Source: Brachybacterium muris (lineage in GTDB: Bacteria > Actinomycetota > Actinomycetes > Actinomycetales > Dermabacteraceae). From it: DNA of 64,000 nt. Positions within the stretch are counted from its first letter, which is position 1; every line of letters begins with the position of its first letter. The translations under genes were made by a program, and so were the position numbers. Below, piece after piece: positions 8,318-17,476 of this stretch. The notes beneath the pieces are model-generated. The model ran no database searches, was not told the DNA's origin, and worked only from the letters and a program-made list of their open reading frames with translations. Where the stretch lies: NCBI RefSeq assembly GCF_016907455.1, contig NZ_JAFBCB010000001.1, positions 1,922,001 through 1,986,000 on the forward strand, given 5' to 3'.

Positions 8318-9433
8318 TCAGCGCAGGCCGATACGGCGGGTGAGCGCCTGCTCCACCAGATCCGTGATCAGCGCGGTGTAATCCACGCCCATGTTGGCCC
8401 ACAGCACCGGGAACATCGAGTACGGGGTGAAGCCGGGCATGGTGTTGACCTCGTTGACGATGACCTGGCCCTCGTCGGTGACGAACACGTCCACCCGGGC
8501 CAGCCCTTCCAGCCCCAGGATCTCGAAGGCCTGGGCGGCCACGTGCCGCACCTCCTCCAGCACCGCGTCCGGCAGCTGGGCGGGCACCTGGATGTCCACG
8601 GTGCCCTTGCCGAAGTACTTGGACTCGTAGTCGTAGAACTCGAGGTCCTCCCCCACCTTCACCTCACCGGGCACGGTGGTGCGGGGCTCGGCGCCGTCGA
8701 TGCCCTGGAGCACACCGCACTCGACCTCGCGTCCGGACACGGCCTGCTCGATCACCACAAGAGGGTCCTGGGCGAAGGCCGCCTGGAGGGCGGCCTCCAG
8801 GTCCTCCTCGCGCGTCACGCGGGTCACGCCCAGGCTGGAGCCTGCGCGGGAGGGCTTCACGAACCAGGGCAGGGGGTGCTCCGTACGCAGGTGCTCGAGC
8901 ACGGCGCGCGGCTGGCGCTCCCACCGGTCCTGGTGCACCACGATGCCGGGGGCACAGGTGAGCCCACCGGCCTCGAGGGCGCGCTTCGTGCTCGCCTTCT
9001 CCATGCACAGGGCGGAGGCCAACACACCGCTTCCCACGTAGGGCACGTCCAGCAGGTCCAGCGCACCCTGGATGGTGCCGTCCTCGCCGTACGAGCCGTG
9101 CAGCAGGGGGAAGACCACGTCGATCTCGGCCAGGGGTTCCACGCGGCCGTCACGCACCACGCGCAGCAGCATCGGTTCGCCGGGGCGGTGGGCCGCGGCC
9201 GGCAGCAGCACCTCGGGGCCGTCCTCGGTGACCTCAGGGGCGCGCCCGCCCACCATCGACCACGCCGCGGGATCGTCGGATACCTGCACGTACCGGCCAT
9301 CGCGGGTGACCCCCACGGCGATCACCTCGTACTTCTCGCGATCGATCGCGCCGAGGATGCCGCCTGCGGTCACGCACGAGATGCCGTGCTCCCCGCTGCG
9401 GCCGCCGAACAGGAGTGCAACGGTGGTCGTCAT
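8318..9433 (-). CDS. ddl: D-alanine--D-alanine ligase
   Basis: A 371-residue ATP-grasp ligase that joins two D-alanines for peptidoglycan precursors. Visible landmarks are LLFGGRSGEHGISCVTA at the N-terminus, FPLLHGSYGEDGTIQG, the VKPSRAGSSLGV ATP-binding segment, EVECGVLQG, and the C-terminal VNEVNTMPGFTPYSMFP, which carries metal ligands and the substrate loop. It is the last gene of the minus-strand run murA-orf-plsC-gpsA-ddl, starting 13 bp after the gpsA stop. A TACGCT hexamer six bases before ATG 9433 suggests it may also have its own leaderless promoter. Confidence 0.96.
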   Translation of the reverse strand: MTTTVALLFGGRSGEHGISCVTAGGILGAIDREKYEVIAVGVTRDGRYVQVSDDPAAWSMVGGRAPEVTEDGPEVLLPAAAHRPGEPMLLRVVRDGRVEPLAEIDVVFPLLHGSYGEDGTIQGALDLLDVPYVGSGVLASALCMEKASTKRALEAGGLTCAPGIVVHQDRWERQPRAVLEHLRTEHPLPWFVKPSRAGSSLGVTRVTREEDLEAALQAAFAQDPLVVIEQAVSGREVECGVLQGIDGAEPRTTVPGEVKVGEDLEFYDYESKYFGKGTVDIQVPAQLPDAVLEEVRHVAAQAFEILGLEGLARVDVFVTDEGQVIVNEVNTMPGFTPYSMFPVLWANMGVDYTALITDLVEQALTRRIGLR

Positions 9434-9446
9434 CGGGCCAGCGTAA

Positions 9447-10457
9447 TCACTCCGGTCGCACTGATCGTGACAGCAGGGCCGTGGTGACCTGCTCGATGCT
9501 CGCGCCGTGATCCACCACCGCCACCACGGCGCGGGTGATCGGCATGTCCACCCCCAGCCGCTCGGCGAGATCAGCCACGGCCCGGGCGGTGGCCACGCCC
9601 TCGGCGGTCTGGCCCACCTCGGCCACGGCCTGCTCGATGCTCAGCCCGCGCCCCAGTGCCAGGCCCAGACGATGGTTGCGGCTGAGCGGGGAGGCGCAGG
9701 TGGCCACCAGGTCGCCCATCCCGGCCAGGCCCGCGAAGGTCTCCCGGGTGCCGCCGAGCGCCACCCCGAGCCGGGTGATCTCGGCCAGGCCCCGCGTGAT
9801 GAGGGAGGCGGTGGTGTTGTGGCCGTGGCCGAGGCCCGATGCGGCTCCGACGGCGATCGCGACCACGTTCTTCACGGCCCCGGCGATCTCCACGCCCATG
9901 ACGTCGGTGGAGGTGTAGGCCCGCAGGTAGGGGGCGTCGCACCAGCGGGCGAAGGTGCCGGCCAGTTCCTCGCTCGGTGCGGCGACGACGGTGCCGCAGG
10001 GACGGCGGTCGGCGATCTCCGCGGAGAGGTTCGGGCCGGACAGCACCCCCACCAGGTCCTGGCGTGCTGCACCGGCCTGGATCAGCACCTCGCTGATGCG
10101 GGCATCGGTGCCGCGCTCGATGCCCTTGGTCAGGGACAGCACCGGAACAGCCGGCAGACCGCTCGCGAGTCCCGGCTGTTCCCGCCAGGAGGAGAGGGTT
10201 GCGCGCAGGGACTGGGCAGGCACGGCGACGACCAGTCCCTCGGCTCCGTCGAGCGCGTCCTGGATCCGCGAGGTGGCGGTGACAGAGGCGGGCAGTTCGT
10301 GCTCGCCCAGGTAGCTGTGGTTGGTGTGGTGCTCAGTGATCTCCTCGGCCACCTCCTCGCGGCGGGCCCACACCACCACATCGTTGCCGGCGTCCGCGAG
10401 GACCTGCGCGAAGGTGGTGCCCCAGCTGCCGGCGCCCAGTACTGCCAGTCGAGTCAT
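9447..10457 (-). CDS. gpsA: NAD(P)-dependent glycerol-3-phosphate dehydrogenase
   Basis: A 336-residue enzyme that reduces dihydroxyacetone phosphate to sn-glycerol 3-phosphate for phospholipid synthesis. The N-terminal Rossmann site is VLGAGSWGTTFAQVLA. Further markers are SLTKGIE, SGPNLSAEIA, EIAGAVKNVVAIAVGAASGLG with the catalytic lysine, and GLAGMGDLVATC. It overlaps plsC by four bases, so translation is probably coupled. That puts the enzyme making glycerol 3-phosphate next to an acyltransferase of the same pathway. Confidence 0.96.
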   Translation of the reverse strand: MTRLAVLGAGSWGTTFAQVLADAGNDVVVWARREEVAEEITEHHTNHSYLGEHELPASVTATSRIQDALDGAEGLVVAVPAQSLRATLSSWREQPGLASGLPAVPVLSLTKGIERGTDARISEVLIQAGAARQDLVGVLSGPNLSAEIADRRPCGTVVAAPSEELAGTFARWCDAPYLRAYTSTDVMGVEIAGAVKNVVAIAVGAASGLGHGHNTTASLITRGLAEITRLGVALGGTRETFAGLAGMGDLVATCASPLSRNHRLGLALGRGLSIEQAVAEVGQTAEGVATARAVADLAERLGVDMPITRAVVAVVDHGASIEQVTTALLSRSVRPE

Positions 10458-11302
10458 GATCGCTCCTGTCGTCGAGGCCTTCGCTGCCGGGGGTGGCCCT
10501 CCTCGGGCCGGTACGCGTCCTTGCGCGGGTCGTATCGCCGGGCGGGAGGCTCTTCGTGCCGCAGCTCAGCCAGCATCTGGGTGATCGTGTCCATCAGCTC
10601 TGCGGTGATCCGCACCGCGGCCTGCTGAGTGCTCTCGCCCTCGGAACGCTCGGCACGGATCGGCTCGCCCACCCGCACCATCACTCGCCGGCCGGGACCG
10701 GGGCGAGGGACCGTCGAACCCTGCGGCCACAGCAGGTGGGAGCCCCAACAGGCCACGGGGATCAGCGGCACCTGGGTGTCCAGGGCCAGACGGGCCGCCC
10801 CCAGACGGGCCTGCATCGGCCAGGAATCGGGATCACGGCTGTAGGTGCCCTCGGGGAACACCATGATCATCTCGCCACGGCGCAGGGCCGCCCGGGCCGC
10901 ATCGAGCGCGTCGGTCGAGCGGGACGTTCCGCGCAGCACGGGGATCTGCCCTGTGCGACGGATCAGGGTGCCGAGCACGGGGATGCGGAACAGTGACTCC
11001 TTGGCCAGGAACCGCGGCGCGACACCGGCGGCGTGCAGCAGGTGCCCGTAGGCGAAGGCGTCGAAGGGGCCCAGGTGATTGCCGCAGACGACGGCCCCGC
11101 CAGGGCGCTGCAGATGCTCGGCTCCGGCCCAGACGGGGCGGGCGAGGATGCTGAGAGCGGGGCGCAGGACGAACTGGAGCGCCCCGATGATCGCACCAGA
11201 GCGTCGCTCGGGCGGGCGCGCGGCCCCCAGGTCCCAGCTGCGCGCGATGGCACGCCGACCGCGCGGCCCCCGCAGGGGCCCGGCCGGCGACCTGGTGCGC
11301 AT
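10454..11302 (-). CDS. plsC: 1-acyl-sn-glycerol-3-phosphate acyltransferase (PlsC family)
   Basis: A 282-residue protein with the acyltransferase motifs in order: GNHLGPFDAF (the HxxxxD catalytic motif), LFRIPVLGTLIRRTGQIPV, FPEGTYSRD and VPLIPVACWG. It acylates lysophosphatidic acid at the inner membrane surface. The N-terminal 40 residues are arginine-rich and the C-terminal tail is highly charged. The start ATG overlaps the stop of the preceding gene and the 3' end overlaps gpsA, so it sits in a tight operon. Confidence 0.9.
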   Translation of the reverse strand: MRTRSPAGPLRGPRGRRAIARSWDLGAARPPERRSGAIIGALQFVLRPALSILARPVWAGAEHLQRPGGAVVCGNHLGPFDAFAYGHLLHAAGVAPRFLAKESLFRIPVLGTLIRRTGQIPVLRGTSRSTDALDAARAALRRGEMIMVFPEGTYSRDPDSWPMQARLGAARLALDTQVPLIPVACWGSHLLWPQGSTVPRPGPGRRVMVRVGEPIRAERSEGESTQQAAVRITAELMDTITQMLAELRHEEPPARRYDPRKDAYRPEEGHPRQRRPRRQERS

Positions 11303-11856
11303 CAGCGGGAGGGGTGCTCGGTGCCCCGCCCCAGGGCCTTGCGCACCGCCTGCGACCCGACCGACCGGACCGGGCGACCGCTGGTGAGGGTGCGGCGACG
11401 CAGGGTGGTGGGTGACCGCCGCGCCAGGGTGTTGACGGCGGCGGCATGCATCAGGCGGCGCGGGCCGTACTTCAGCCGACCGCGGATCGAGCGGTACTTC
11501 ACCGCGGTGGTGACCTGGAGCAGCTGACCGCCGGGCAGCAGCGCCACCCCGATGCGCACCTGCAGGTCCTCGTCGTCGTCGCGGATCAGCGCTTCGCTGC
11601 CCACCACCTCATCTGCCAGGTACTCCTTGGCAGGCGGGGGCACCATGTCCAGCAGGCGCACGGCCTCGTCGCGCAGCGCGAGCAGGCCGCGCCTGCCCAG
11701 CGGCGTGTTCTCGTGGGAGAAGATCGCCTCTGCCCACACGCGCGGATCGGTCTCGTCCACACCGCGGGTGGGGACGATCACCACGTCGCAGTAGTCCGGC
11801 ACGGGGATGTCGCGCAGGGCCAGCGAGGTGGAGGCCGTGGTGTGACCCTCGGTCAT
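11302..11856 (-). CDS. Conserved hypothetical protein, DUF2867-like
   Basis: A 184-residue protein without signal peptide or membrane helix. The central pattern (WAEAIF, LLALRDEAVRLL, DEDLQVRIGVALLPGGQLLQVTTAV, then RLKYGPRRLMH) resembles the DUF2867 family as I remember it, whose function is unknown. The last 45 residues are rich in Arg and Ser. It begins two bases past the murA stop and ends overlapping the plsC start, so it is co-translated with cell-wall and phospholipid genes. The family assignment is an inference from pattern only. Confidence 0.6.
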   Translation of the reverse strand: MTEGHTTASTSLALRDIPVPDYCDVVIVPTRGVDETDPRVWAEAIFSHENTPLGRRGLLALRDEAVRLLDMVPPPAKEYLADEVVGSEALIRDDDEDLQVRIGVALLPGGQLLQVTTAVKYRSIRGRLKYGPRRLMHAAAVNTLARRSPTTLRRRTLTSGRPVRSVGSQAVRKALGRGTEHPSR

Positions 11857-11857
11857 C

Positions 11858-13174
11858 TCAGTCCTCCCAGAACTCGGCCCCGAGCGCCGTAAGCTTCTCG
11901 CGGAACTGCTCGTAGCCGCGGTCGATCAGGTCGATGCCGTGGATCGCGGAGACGCCCTCCGCGCCGAGCGCGGCGATCAGGTACGAGAAGCCGCCGCGCA
12001 GGTCCGGCACGGTGATCTCGGCACCGTGGAGGGTCTTCGGTCCGGAGATCACTGCGGAGTGGTTGAAGTTGCGGCGGCCGAAGCGGCAGCTGGAGCCGCC
12101 CAGGCACTCGCGGTACACCTGGATGTGGGCACCCATGTCGTTCAGGGCCGAGGTGAAGCCCAGGCGGTTCTCGTACACCGTCTCGTGGACGATGGAGATG
12201 CCGTCGGCCTGCGTGAGCGCGACCACGAGGGGCTGCTGCCAGTCGGTCATCAGCCCGGGGTGGACGTCGGTCTCCACCGCGATCGCCTTCAGCGGCGTAC
12301 CGGGATGGTAGAACCGGATGCCCTCCTCGGAGATGTCGATCCCGCCGCCGATCTTGCGGAAGGTGTTCAGGAACGTCGCCATCGGCTTCTGCTGGGCACC
12401 GCGCACGAACACCGAGCCCTTCGTCACCAGGGCCGCGCAGGCCCAGGAGGCGGCCTCGATGCGATCCGGGATCGCCACGTGCTCGTAACCGCCCAGGGTG
12501 TCCACACCCTCGATGATGATGGTGCGGTCGGTCTGCACGGAGATGATCGCGCCCATCTTCTGCAGCACGGCGATCAGGTCCTCGATCTCGGGCTCCACCG
12601 CGGCGTTGGTCAGCTCGGTGACGCCCTCGGCCCGCACAGCGGTCAGCAGCACCTGCTCCGTGGCGCCGACACTGGGGTACTCCAGATGGATGTTGGCGCC
12701 GTGGAGGCCGTCCGGCGCGGTGATGTAGATGCCCATCTCACGCTTGTCCACCACGGCACCGAAGCTGCGCAGCACGTCGAGGTGGTAGTTGATCGGCCGG
12801 TCACCGATGCGGCAACCGCCCAGGTCCGGGATGATCGCCTCGCCGAGCCGGTGCAGCAGGGGGCCGCAGAACAGGATCGGGATGCGGGAGCTGCCGGCGT
12901 GGGCGTCGATGTCGGCCACGTGGGCCTTCTCCACTGCGGAGGGATCCATGCGGATCACTCCGCTCTCGACGTCGCGCTCCACCTTGACGCCGTGGACCTT
13001 CAGCAGTTCACCGACGATCTGGACGTCCCGGATGTCCGGGACAGACCGCAGCACGCTGGGCTGCTCCCCGAGCAGGGCGGCCACCATCGCCTTGGAGACG
13101 AGGTTCTTCGCACCGCGCACGGTGATCTCGCCGTCGAGGGTGTGGCCTCCACGCACATGGAATGTCGAGCTCAT
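11858..13174 (-). CDS. murA: UDP-N-acetylglucosamine 1-carboxyvinyltransferase
   Basis: A 438-residue enzyme from ATG 13174 (MSSTFHVRGG). It catalyses the first committed step of peptidoglycan synthesis, moving enolpyruvate from PEP to UDP-GlcNAc. GAKNLVSKAMVAALL is the N-terminal substrate segment. The active-site loop is LGGCRIGDRPINYH, with the PEP-binding Cys that fosfomycin alkylates; the resistant Cys-to-Asp variant is not present. It heads the minus-strand operon murA-DUF2867-plsC-gpsA-ddl. The frame stays open well upstream (to 13345), but homology starts here. Confidence 0.95.
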   Translation of the reverse strand: MSSTFHVRGGHTLDGEITVRGAKNLVSKAMVAALLGEQPSVLRSVPDIRDVQIVGELLKVHGVKVERDVESGVIRMDPSAVEKAHVADIDAHAGSSRIPILFCGPLLHRLGEAIIPDLGGCRIGDRPINYHLDVLRSFGAVVDKREMGIYITAPDGLHGANIHLEYPSVGATEQVLLTAVRAEGVTELTNAAVEPEIEDLIAVLQKMGAIISVQTDRTIIIEGVDTLGGYEHVAIPDRIEAASWACAALVTKGSVFVRGAQQKPMATFLNTFRKIGGGIDISEEGIRFYHPGTPLKAIAVETDVHPGLMTDWQQPLVVALTQADGISIVHETVYENRLGFTSALNDMGAHIQVYRECLGGSSCRFGRRNFNHSAVISGPKTLHGAEITVPDLRGGFSYLIAALGAEGVSAIHGIDLIDRGYEQFREKLTALGAEFWED

Positions 13175-13320
13175 AGTGTCCTTGCTCCGCTGGACGAGCG
13201 CCGCGGCGCCCGCTTGTTTGACCGGCTCACCATACCGGAGCACCCCGCTCGCGGTCCGCGAGGGATCTCTCAGGCATCCGTCCGGTCGGTCCGGCCGCGT
13301 CCACTCCTTCGGCCTGCCAC

Positions 13321-13350
13321 TGGGGCGTGACACGGACGGTGTCACACCCC
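13321..13350 (-). terminator. Hairpin after leuD (candidate terminator)
   Basis: On the minus strand a GGGGTGTGACAC arm pairs with GTGTCACGCCCC across a five-base loop, a few bases past the leuD stop. It has no T-tract, so it may act as a weak terminator or 3' stabiliser between leuD and murA. Confidence 0.5.
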
Positions 13351-13356
13351 ACTCGG

Positions 13357-13968
13357 TCAGGCGGACTCGGCGTTGCGGGCAGGGAGGGTCTTGGGGAGCC
13401 AGGAGGGGCGACGCGCCTCGAAGGCGGTGATGTCGGCCTCATGGCGCAGCGTCAGGCCGATGTCGTCCAGGCCCTCCATCAGCCGCCAGCGGGTGTAGTC
13501 GTCCACGTCGAAGCGGAAGGTCGCATCGGCCGCATGGACCTGGCGCTCCACCAGGTCCACGGTGATCTCCGTGCCGGGGGTCTCCTCGAGGATCTTCCAC
13601 AGCTGCTCAATGTCGTCCTGCGCCAGCTGCGCTGCGACTAGCCCCTGCTTGCCGGCGTTGCCGCGGAAGATGTCAGCGAAGCGCGAGGACAGCACGGCCT
13701 TGAACCCGTAGTCGCGCAGCGCCCACACGGCGTGCTCGCGGGAGGAGCCGGTGCCGAAGTCGGGGCCGGCCACCAGCACGGAGCCGGAGCGGTAGGCGTC
13801 CTGGTTCAGCACGAACTCGGGGTCGTTGCGCCAGGCGGAGAACAGGCCGTCGTCGAAACCGGTCTTGGTGACGCGCTTGAGGTACACGGCGGGGATGATC
13901 TGGTCGGTGTCGACGTTGCTGCGGCGCAGAGGGACACCGATACCGGTGTGGGTGGAGAAGGCTTCCAT
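13357..13968 (-). CDS. leuD: 3-isopropylmalate dehydratase small subunit
   Basis: A 203-residue protein from ATG 13968 ([11 protein letters not shown]). With LeuC it isomerises 2-isopropylmalate to 3-isopropylmalate in leucine synthesis, and the same complex can act on citramalate. Family signatures are [38 protein letters not shown] (the swivelling-domain substrate loop) and [14 protein letters not shown]. It follows leuC by 83 bp on the same strand. cimA, leuB and ilvE of the connected pathways lie 35-40 kb away in this window. Confidence 0.96.
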   Translation of the reverse strand: MEAFSTHTGIGVPLRRSNVDTDQIIPAVYLKRVTKTGFDDGLFSAWRNDPEFVLNQDAYRSGSVLVAGPDFGTGSSREHAVWALRDYGFKAVLSSRFADIFRGNAGKQGLVAAQLAQDDIEQLWKILEETPGTEITVDLVERQVHAADATFRFDVDDYTRWRLMEGLDDIGLTLRHEADITAFEARRPSWLPKTLPARNAESA

Positions 13969-14051
13969 CGGGATGCTCCTGGGGTCTGTTGGTTCGAAGG
14001 TCCGGTCGTACCTTGTGGCAGGGTCCTCGCGGGTGTGGCGCGAGGGGCTGC

Positions 14052-15464
14052 TCAGGCCACCGTGACGAGGTCGGAGGGGGAGGACAGGGTGCCGCGCACG
14101 GCGGTGGCGGCGGCCACCACCGGGGAGACCAGGTGGGTGCGGCCGCCCTTGCCCTGACGCCCCTCGAAGTTGCGGTTGGAGGTGGAGGCGGCCCGCTCTC
14201 CCGGCTTCAGCTGGTCGGGGTTCATGCCCAGGCACATCGAGCAGCCGGCCTGGCGCCACTCGGCACCGAAGTCGAGGAAGTCGCGGTCCAGTCCCTCCTG
14301 CTCGGCCTGCAGGCGCACGCGCGCCGAGCCGGGCACCACCAGCACCCGCACCTCGGGGTGCTTGGTCTTGCCGCGGATGACATCGGCGAAGGCGCGCAGG
14401 TCCTCGATGCGACCGTTGGTGCACGACCCCATGAACACGGTGTCCACCTTGATGTCCTTCAGCGGGGTGCCGGGGACCAGGTCCATGTACTCCAGTGCGC
14501 GCTCGGCCGCGACGCGGGCGTTGTCCTCGGCGAAGTCCTCGGGCGCGGGCACGGCGGCGCTCAGCGGCAGGCCCTGGCCGGGGTTGGTGCCCCAGGTGAC
14601 GAAGGGCTCCAGCTGGTCGGCGTCGATGGTGACCTCGGTGTCGAACACGGCGTCGTCATCACTGCGCAGGGTGCTCCAGTACTCGACGGCCTCGTCCCAG
14701 GCCTCGCCCACCGGGGCGTGGGGACGGCCCTGGACGTAGTCGAAGGTGGTCTGGTCCGGGGCGATCATGCCCGCGCGGGCACCGGCCTCGATGGACATGT
14801 TGCAGATCGTCATGCGCCCCTCCATAGAGAGGTCACGGATCGCCTGGCCGCGGTACTCCAGCACGTAGCCGGCGCCGCCGCCGGTGCCGATCTTCGCGAT
14901 CACCGCGAGGATGATGTCCTTCGCGGTGACACCCGGCTTCAGCGAGCCCTCGATGTTGATGGCCATGGTCTTGAACGGGGTCAGCGGCAGGGTCTGGGTG
15001 GCCATCACGTGCTCCACCTCGCTGGTGCCGATGCCGAAGGCTAGAGCCCCGAAGGCACCGTGGGTGGAGGTGTGGGAGTCGCCGCACACCACGGTGATTC
15101 CGGGCATGGTCAGGCCCAGCTGCGGGCCCACCACGTGCACGATGCCCTGGTCCTTGTCGCCCAGGGAGTGGATGCGCACCCCGAACTCCTCGGCGTTGCG
15201 GCGCAGGGTCTCGATCTGCGTGCGCGAGGTGATGTCCGCGATCGGCTTGTCGATGTCGATCGTGGGGGTGTTGTGGTCCTCGGTGGCGAGGGTCTGGTCC
15301 ACCCGGCGCAGGGCGCGGCCCTCCTGCCGCAGGCCGTCGAAGGCCTGAGGGCTGGTGACCTCGTGGATCAGGTGGAGGTCGATGTAGAGCAGATCCGGCT
15401 CGCCGTTCTCTCCGCGGCGCACCACGTGGTCCGCCCAGACCTTCTCCGCCAGCGTTCCCGCCAT
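14052..15464 (-). CDS. leuC: 3-isopropylmalate dehydratase large subunit
   Basis: A 470-residue aconitase-family protein from ATG 15464, with GGAAGGATC just upstream as ribosome binding site. Iron-sulfur ligands are in [13 protein letters not shown] and [12 protein letters not shown]. Other landmarks are GQTLAEKVW-like [10 protein letters not shown] at the start, the [18 protein letters not shown] segment, [20 protein letters not shown] and [20 protein letters not shown]. It makes the [4Fe-4S] heterodimer with LeuD. It is divergent from an IclR regulator whose family (NdgR/LtbR) represses leuCD in other actinobacteria. Palindromes and an operator-like site fill the gap. Confidence 0.97.
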   Translation of the reverse strand: MAGTLAEKVWADHVVRRGENGEPDLLYIDLHLIHEVTSPQAFDGLRQEGRALRRVDQTLATEDHNTPTIDIDKPIADITSRTQIETLRRNAEEFGVRIHSLGDKDQGIVHVVGPQLGLTMPGITVVCGDSHTSTHGAFGALAFGIGTSEVEHVMATQTLPLTPFKTMAINIEGSLKPGVTAKDIILAVIAKIGTGGGAGYVLEYRGQAIRDLSMEGRMTICNMSIEAGARAGMIAPDQTTFDYVQGRPHAPVGEAWDEAVEYWSTLRSDDDAVFDTEVTIDADQLEPFVTWGTNPGQGLPLSAAVPAPEDFAEDNARVAAERALEYMDLVPGTPLKDIKVDTVFMGSCTNGRIEDLRAFADVIRGKTKHPEVRVLVVPGSARVRLQAEQEGLDRDFLDFGAEWRQAGCSMCLGMNPDQLKPGERAASTSNRNFEGRQGKGGRTHLVSPVVAAATAVRGTLSSPSDLVTVA

Positions 15465-15479
15465 GGATGATCCTTCCCC

Positions 15480-15528
15480 GCGTCCGGATCGCGGACGCCT
15501 GCTGTTCGTGCGTCCGGGATACGGACGC
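15480..15528. repeat. Twin palindromes GCGTCCG-N5-CGGACGC in the leuC upstream region
   Basis: Two 19-bp inverted repeats with identical 7-base arms lie at 15480-15498 and 15510-15528, with centres 30 bp apart and different 5-base centres (GATCG and GGATA). They fall between the leuC start and the presumed promoter. They could be paired operator sites on one DNA face, or two tandem stem-loops in the leuC 5' untranslated RNA. Confidence 0.75.
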
Positions 15529-15598
15529 GTTGCTGCCATCACCCGAGTGCCGGGTGCACCACGCCATCCTGCGGCGAATCCCACTCCCCGACACTTGC

Positions 15599-15615
15599 GT
15601 CTCACAGACTAAGAC
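15599..15615. promoter_or_regulatory. Candidate LtbR/NdgR operator between leuC and its regulator
   Basis: The 17-bp stretch GTCTCACAGACTAAGAC reads GTGAGAC on the minus strand. This matches the 3' end of the binding motif I recall for LtbR of Corynebacterium glutamicum. On the plus strand it lies between TTGCGT (15595-15600) and CAGTAT (15619-15624), an 18-bp spacing that would make a leaderless promoter for the regulator at 15631. Binding by the neighbouring protein is inferred. Confidence 0.5.
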
Positions 15616-15630
15616 GGGCAGTATCGGACC

Positions 15631-16365
15631 ATGGACACCACATCGACGGAGAACGGCAGTGGCGTCGGCGTTCTCGACAAGGCCGCGATCGTTCTCAGCG
15701 CCCTCGAGGCCGGCCCCGCCACCCTGGCCCAGCTCGTGCAGTCGACGGGCCTCGCCCGCCCCACCGCCCACCGTCTCGCGGTGGCGCTCGAGTACCACCA
15801 CCTGGTGACCCGCGACATGCAGGGCCGCTTCGTGCTGGGCCCGCGCCTGGGGGAGCTCGCCGCCGCCGCCGGCGAGGACCGCCTCCTGGCCGCCGCCGGG
15901 CCCGTGCTGGCCGCACTGCGCGACCACACCGGGGAGTCCGCTCAGCTGTACCGCCGCCAGGGAGACCACCGCATCTGCGTGGCCGCGGCCGAGCGCCCCA
16001 TCGGCCTGCGCGACTCCGTGCCGCTGGGAGCGACCCTGACCATGAAGGCCGGCTCAGCCGCGCAGATCCTGCTGGCCTGGGAGGAACCCGACCGACTGCA
16101 CCGCGGCCTGCTGGGCGCCCGCTTCACCGCGACCCAGCTCTCGGCCGTGCGCCGACGCGGATGGGCACAGTCCATCGGTGAGCGCGAGCCCGGCGTGGGA
16201 TCGCTCTCCGCCCCGGTCCGCAGCTCCAACGGACGCGTGGTGGCGGCGCTGAGCATCTCCGGCCCCATCGAGCGCCTCACCCGGCAGCCCGGCCGCCTGC
16301 ACGCCACCTCGGTGATGAGCTCTGCGAACCACCTCACCGAGATGCTGCGCCGCGCGGGAGGCTGA
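15631..16365 (+). CDS. ltbR: IclR-family regulator, NdgR/LtbR type
   Basis: A 244-residue IclR-family regulator. The N-terminal winged helix-turn-helix covers about residues 15-70 (AAIVLSALEAGPATLAQL, then STGLARPTAHRLAVALE). The C-terminal effector domain includes RDHTGESAQLYRRQGD, LGATLTMKAGSAAQILLAW and SLSAPVRSSNGRVVAALSISGP. It is divergent from leuCD. In Corynebacterium (LtbR) and Streptomyces (NdgR) the homologue in exactly this position represses leuCD and other branched-chain amino acid genes, so that role is inferred here. A CAGTAT hexamer six bases before the ATG suggests a leaderless transcript. Confidence 0.88.
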   Translation: MDTTSTENGSGVGVLDKAAIVLSALEAGPATLAQLVQSTGLARPTAHRLAVALEYHHLVTRDMQGRFVLGPRLGELAAAAGEDRLLAAAGPVLAALRDHTGESAQLYRRQGDHRICVAAAERPIGLRDSVPLGATLTMKAGSAAQILLAWEEPDRLHRGLLGARFTATQLSAVRRRGWAQSIGEREPGVGSLSAPVRSSNGRVVAALSISGPIERLTRQPGRLHATSVMSSANHLTEMLRRAGG

Positions 16366-16404
16366 ATCAGGCCCTCCCGGTCCGGTCAGCCACTCCTGGT
16401 GCGC

Positions 16405-17223
16405 CTACGCCCTCTCGACCCAGACGGGGGTGTGGGCGAACCTGAGCACGGTGACCAGCTGGCGCGGAGCAGCGATCCGATCGGAGTGTCGGGGATCCTT
16501 CTCCCCCGCCACCACCATCATCGACGCCCCTTCGCTGGCCTGCACCAGTTCCCTCGGGGAATCGCTGGTGGGGATGGTCACCCCCTGCACCTCGACACCG
16601 GGATGCGTGCGCGCAATCTCATCCCGCACCTCGGCCAGGACCTCCTGGGCCCGCTGCTCGTCCGCGTCCGCGCGGGCAACCAGCTGGATGGGGCGGCCGT
16701 AGCAGGCGGCGAGCTCAGCTGCCCGCAGGGCGGCCTCCTGGCCTCGCGGATGGTGGATCAGACCGATCGGGCCGTCGACATCAGGCCTGCCTCGCACCAC
16801 CACCACGGGACAGTGCGCCCTGGCGGCGAGTGCGAGGCTCTTGGAGCCGACGATGATGGCGAGCAGCCTCCCCAGCCCGCGGCCTCCCACCACGATCACC
16901 TCGGAGCGGGCACTGGCCCCCACCAGCACGGGGACGGGGTTGCCGTCGATGATCTGCGAGGTGATGGTGAGCTCGGGGCGGAGCTCGCGTGCGATCGCGA
17001 CAGCGTCCTCGATCAGGCCGTCGGCCGCACCCCGGATCCCCGACCCGGTTACGCCAGGGATAGGGTCGGTGTTGACATCGAGTTCGGTCCAGACGAAGGC
17101 GTGGACCAGGTGCAGGTGACCACCGATCACATGGGCGTGGTGAGCAGCCCAGCGGACGGCATCGTCCGCTTCTGGTGAGTCGAACACACCGACGGTCACG
17201 CGCGGAGTTGTGACGGGGCTCAT
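16405..17223 (-). CDS. Tandem universal stress protein
   Basis: A 272-residue cytoplasmic protein from ATG 17223 with two UspA domains. Domain 1 (about residues 8-140) starts VTVGVFDSPEADDAVRWAA and ends with the ATP-loop-like VGGRGLGRLLAIIVGSKSLA and HCPVVVVRG. Domain 2 (about 145-270) starts GPIGLIHHPRGQEAALRAA and closes VTVLRFAHTPVWVE. In domain 2 the nucleotide loop is degraded (VVAGEKDPRHSDRIA). TACAGT lies six bases before the start, a possible leaderless -10 box. It converges on the IclR gene; its signal is unknown. Confidence 0.88.
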   Translation of the reverse strand: MSPVTTPRVTVGVFDSPEADDAVRWAAHHAHVIGGHLHLVHAFVWTELDVNTDPIPGVTGSGIRGAADGLIEDAVAIARELRPELTITSQIIDGNPVPVLVGASARSEVIVVGGRGLGRLLAIIVGSKSLALAARAHCPVVVVRGRPDVDGPIGLIHHPRGQEAALRAAELAACYGRPIQLVARADADEQRAQEVLAEVRDEIARTHPGVEVQGVTIPTSDSPRELVQASEGASMMVVAGEKDPRHSDRIAAPRQLVTVLRFAHTPVWVERA

Positions 17224-17300
17224 ACAACGACTGTACGCCGGAGGCCGCGCGGGCGCACCGCTTCTGGTCCTTGTGGGCGCCCGGTCCCGCACATGAAGAA

Positions 17301-17328
17301 GGAGCCGGCGCCCATGGCAGCCGGCTCC
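17301..17328 (-). terminator. Terminator after the tRNA cluster
   Basis: On the minus strand a GGAGCCGGC arm and its complement flank a ten-base loop and are followed by TTCTTC. It lies 14 bp past the last tRNA-Glu. Confidence 0.75.
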
Positions 17329-17341
17329 TGCTTCCTGCTGG

Positions 17342-17414
17342 TACCCCGTACCGGATTTGAACCGGTGTTACCGCCGTGAGAGGGCGACGTCCTGGGCCGC
17401 TAGACGAACGGGGC
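17342..17414 (-). tRNA. tRNA-Glu (CTC), copy A
   Basis: A 73-nt cloverleaf: 7-bp acceptor stem (G1-U72 wobble, then GC pairs), anticodon CTC in the loop after GTCGCC, T-arm CCGGTTCAAATCCGG, discriminator A; no CCA encoded. It differs from copy B at two positions, one making a wobble at the top of the anticodon stem. Confidence 0.95.
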
Positions 17415-17476
17415 TCCACACCCTGCACAGAACCCTGTGACAGAGAGCAAGTGCAGCCCCGAAGGACTGCACTTCG

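Noticed and set aside
15465-15598. A leucine leader peptide for leuC
   Set aside because: The only upstream ORF (from about 15570 on the minus strand) has no run of Leu codons and no terminator stem with a T-run follows.
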